A stretch of 8,291 nucleotides of DNA from Acidimicrobiaceae bacterium. Lineage in GTDB: Bacteria > Actinomycetota > Acidimicrobiia > Acidimicrobiales > Acidimicrobiaceae. The position numbers and the translations under genes are program-made. Position 1 is the stretch's first letter. Each line of letters opens with the position of its first letter. The notes beneath the pieces are model-generated. The model saw only the letters and a program-made list of their open reading frames with translations. It had not been told where the DNA came from and did no database searches. The DNA lies in assembly GCA_013044365.1 (NCBI GenBank), contig JABEUP010000211.1, positions 1 through 8,291 on the forward strand, in the 5' to 3' direction. This document shows positions 5,907-8,291 of this stretch, piece by piece.

Positions 5907-8081
5907 TTAGCCGTAGAGAATTATCTTAACCGGGTTGTCCGGTCCCGATATGAGCCGGTGGTTTGCAGTCTCAGTCCGCTCCACTGTGAGATCGAGTCTG
6001 TTTTCTCCTAAGGATAGGCCTGACAGTGTGACCGAGGGGAGCCAGGGTGGCAACGCTGGAGATACTTTGAGTATGCCTTCATGGGCGTTTGCCTCAAGTC
6101 CCAACAGCATCGAAATCATTTGCACCACCGATCCCGCCGCCCAGGCCTGAGGTACATTGGCTCCCAAATATTGGACCGGGAAGCTTCCGGGGTCTCGAAT
6201 CAAGCCGGAGAACAGTTCAGGCAGGCGGTGGTAGACAAAGCATTCCGAAGCGTCGAACATGGCTTTTGCAATTCGCTGGGCCTCTTCGTCAAAGCCGTAC
6301 CGGCGAAATCCGGCTGCGATCAGCACATTGTCGTGCGGCCAAACTGACCCGAGTTGATAAGAGAACGGGTTGTAGCTCGGGTGTTCCGTGGAAAGGGTCC
6401 TGATTCCCCAGCCACTCCACATGTCTTGCTCGAACAGTCGCTTTGCCAACAAATCCGCCCGTTCTTTGTGAATCGCACCATAATAAAGAAGCTGTCCGGC
6501 ATTTGAAGTAACTGACTCAATCGGCCTCTTATCCCCGTCCAGTCCGAGGTAGTAGGTGTTCTGTTCTTCCCAGAAAAACCGTTTTTCGATCAGGTCCGCC
6601 AGATGGTCGGCCTGGTCGTAGAGCTTTTGGGCAGCCAGTGTTTCTCCGTAAGCCTGTTCAAGTACGTGAGCCCAGCCTCTTTTGGCCGCTACCACCAGAC
6701 CCTGGTTTTCACAAGTCGCTATTGGTAACTTGGGCAGCGAACCATCACCATGAAGTATTGCCTGCCCGTTGTCTTTCCACCCCTGGTTGAAGTATCCGCT
6801 CGGTGAACGCGGGGCGTACTCCTGAATCCCATCGCCGTCAGCGTCGCCATCCCTGTCCACCCATGCCAGTGCTGCCTCTACGTGGGGTCTTAACATATCG
6901 ATTTCCTCTAGGTTGGCATGCCAGTCCCAGGTGGAGGCTACCGTCAATACAAATAGAGGGGTAGCGTCATGGGTGCCGTAATAGGGAGTGTGGGGGATTA
7001 GGCCCAGCTCGGCCAGCTCTCCCCGTCTAAGTTCGTGCTGTATCTTGCCCGGTTGCATGTCGCGGCTGTCGTCGGTATCTGTTGCCTGCAGAACCGAAAG
7101 TGCCCTCAGGCTGCCCTCTGCAAATTTGTAAGATACATGAAGCGCCTGGAGGGAGGTGATAAGGGCATCCCGGCCAAAGACGCTGACAAACCACGGCACC
7201 CCGGCTGCGGGTAGCCACATGTCTTCGGTAAGGATTTCAGATACCTTGATCGGTACCGTATCGGGGATCTGTAAGCGCATGCGTAAGCCAATCAGGTCAT
7301 CAAGTGCCTGACGGACCGCGTCATTTACGGCTGCGTTGCTGGTTGTGAACTTTGTCGAATCTGCTATCCACGGTTCGGCCATATTGCTTTCGTTGGAGGC
7401 ACTTAATAGGTCGTGACAAGTTTCGATAGTGGGAAGCGACTCGCCACTAATTATTGGCCTCCATAGCAGACAGGTGGTCCAGGTCTCTCTAGGCGCAAGA
7501 ATTATTGGGAAACTAAGGCCGCCATTGGCATATACAGGAGGGTCACCGGAGGTTGTTGCCTCGAACTGAACCGCGCGGACGAACCCGTCATGTGTGAATA
7601 CATTGAGCAGGATCGATTTATCCGCATCCCAACTGCTATTTATGAGTCCCCGGCGCAGAAGGCGGTTTTCTTTGACGTCGAAAAGGTCGGCAAAATCGGA
7701 TTCGATGCTTATCTCAAGAATGAGCGTGACTGAGCGATCGGAAAAGTTGGTCAGCTCGTAATCCTCATGAACCCCTCGTCCCAAGACCCGGTCAAGTTCC
7801 AAATGAAGTGAGCTCTCGGGAACCTCAATGCCGACATCGTCAATGAATCGTTCATTTGTAAATTCAAAGCGGCCTGAATTTTCCGCCACTGCGGAGGAAT
7901 TGAGCAGCAAGGGAGGATTTCGGGCAATCCTCAGCCGGTAACCGGAAATCAGCCGGGTATCGGCAATGAAATAGCCTTGTTGGCGGTTGCTCGAGATCCT
8001 GCCGTTTGGTTCTGATATAAGTATCTCGTCATCCAGGTGGGTTACCTGATTCACGGGACCTACGTTTATCCTTGCCTTCAT
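5907..8081 (-). CDS. Glycogen debranching-type protein (amylo-alpha-1,6-glucosidase / GDE family)
   Basis: This 724-residue protein has an N-terminal beta-rich domain (about 1-230) of the glycogen-debranching N-terminal type, with GYFIADTRLISGYRL (36-50). A C-terminal (alpha/alpha)6-barrel domain (about 250-690) follows. Barrel motifs are AGVPWFVSVFGRDALITS (293-310), NQGWKDNGQAI (432-442), SGWGIRTLS (556-564), YNPFSYQLGSVWPHDN (570-585), PELFSG (621-626) and PQAWAAGS (644-651). Asp437 and Glu622 are candidate catalytic residues by motif position. Family members hydrolyse alpha-1,6 branches or related alpha-glucosidic bonds; the real substrate is not known. No signal peptide is visible, so it is probably cytoplasmic. 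The acidic loop at 409-421 (DRDGDADGDGIQE) resembles a calcium-binding loop. GAGG on the minus strand (8088-8091), 6 bases before the ATG, supports the start. The gene is convergent with the glycosyltransferase gene. Confidence 0.9.
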   Translation of the reverse strand: MKARINVGPVNQVTHLDDEILISEPNGRISSNRQQGYFIADTRLISGYRLRIARNPPLLLNSSAVAENSGRFEFTNERFIDDVGIEVPESSLHLELDRVLGRGVHEDYELTNFSDRSVTLILEISIESDFADLFDVKENRLLRRGLINSSWDADKSILLNVFTHDGFVRAVQFEATTSGDPPVYANGGLSFPIILAPRETWTTCLLWRPIISGESLPTIETCHDLLSASNESNMAEPWIADSTKFTTSNAAVNDAVRQALDDLIGLRMRLQIPDTVPIKVSEILTEDMWLPAAGVPWFVSVFGRDALITSLQALHVSYKFAEGSLRALSVLQATDTDDSRDMQPGKIQHELRRGELAELGLIPHTPYYGTHDATPLFVLTVASTWDWHANLEEIDMLRPHVEAALAWVDRDGDADGDGIQEYAPRSPSGYFNQGWKDNGQAILHGDGSLPKLPIATCENQGLVVAAKRGWAHVLEQAYGETLAAQKLYDQADHLADLIEKRFFWEEQNTYYLGLDGDKRPIESVTSNAGQLLYYGAIHKERADLLAKRLFEQDMWSGWGIRTLSTEHPSYNPFSYQLGSVWPHDNVLIAAGFRRYGFDEEAQRIAKAMFDASECFVYHRLPELFSGLIRDPGSFPVQYLGANVPQAWAAGSVVQMISMLLGLEANAHEGILKVSPALPPWLPSVTLSGLSLGENRLDLTVERTETANHRLISGPDNPVKIILYG

Positions 8082-8177
8082 TGGTCGCCTCGATATCGGG
8101 TAAAAGTAGAAAAGTTCCAGTCAGGGACGTGGCTTATTTTCTTAGGCATAAAGAGGGACCTCTTGTCCAGATTGCTC

Positions 8178-8202
8178 TTCGGCCTAATATCAATTAGCCG
8201 AA
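8178..8202. promoter_or_regulatory. Bulged 10-bp hairpin or operator-like dyad upstream of the debranching gene
   Basis: TTCGGCCTAAT (8178-8188) and ATTAGCCGAA (8193-8202) form ten pairs with one bulged C and an ATCA loop. It lies about 100 bases before the debranching gene start, in its presumed promoter or leader. On the minus strand a TATAGT (8205-8210) sits just upstream of the dyad and could be a -10 element, but no good -35 accompanies it. An operator overlapping the transcription start would fit a regulator of carbohydrate genes; this is inference. Confidence 0.4.
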
Positions 8203-8239
8203 TCACTATAGCGACCATTCCAGGGTAACCGAAATCTGT

Positions 8240-8252
8240 CTCTGATACAGAG
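8240..8252. repeat. Small dyad CTCTG-ATA-CAGAG
   Basis: Perfect five-base arms at 8240-8244 and 8248-8252 surround ATA, within the upstream region of the minus-strand debranching gene. It may be a regulator half-site pair, but it is short enough to be chance. Confidence 0.25.
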
Positions 8253-8291
8253 CATACAAACCTGAATTGATCGCGTGTCCGTTCCGGATAT

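Overview
The window is bacterial chromosomal DNA with two functional blocks and nothing that looks like phage, plasmid, insertion sequence or CRISPR. Base composition looks roughly balanced by eye. Genes have ordinary purine-rich ribosome binding sites and mix ATG and GTG starts. The lineage cannot be fixed from this sequence. A DEL-type Walker B in the LivF-like ATPase (instead of DEP), a GTG start and a GDE-type debranching enzyme beside a GT4 glycosyltransferase would suit an actinobacterial-type genome of moderate GC, but that is a weak inference.

Region 1 (1-739) has no convincing gene. It is unusually rich in inverted repeats: a perfect 17-bp hairpin at 53-100, a 10-bp stem closing a long loop at 181-236, and at 509-576 a 9-bp stem with a nested helix that runs straight into six T's. 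The last looks like a terminator or attenuator and lies about 165 bases ahead of the transporter operon.

Region 2 (740-4177) is a compact four-gene operon on the plus strand in the order livG-livF-livH-livM: two ABC ATPases, then two membrane permeases of the branched-chain amino acid (HAAT) importer family. The first two genes overlap by 14 bases, LivF and LivH are 3 bases apart, and LivH and LivM share an ATGA overlap. No periplasmic or lipoprotein substrate-binding gene lies in the window, so the substrate cannot be stated and the binding protein must be encoded elsewhere, possibly just upstream. LivF appears to lack about 14 residues between the first beta-sheet strands and the Q-loop-equivalent segment.

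Region 3 (4178-4720) is a 543-base gap with several small dyads, a candidate sigma-70-type promoter and no convincing gene.

Region 4 (4721-8081) holds two convergent carbohydrate genes: a GT4 (GT-B fold) glycosyltransferase on the plus strand and a 724-residue glycogen-debranching-type protein (amylo-alpha-1,6-glucosidase / GDE family) on the minus strand, with stops 34 bases apart. They plausibly act on related alpha-glucans or a glucose-containing oligosaccharide or compatible solute, but no substrate can be read from the sequence. The debranching gene is preceded by a leader of about 210 bases carrying a bulged 10-bp hairpin or operator-like dyad.
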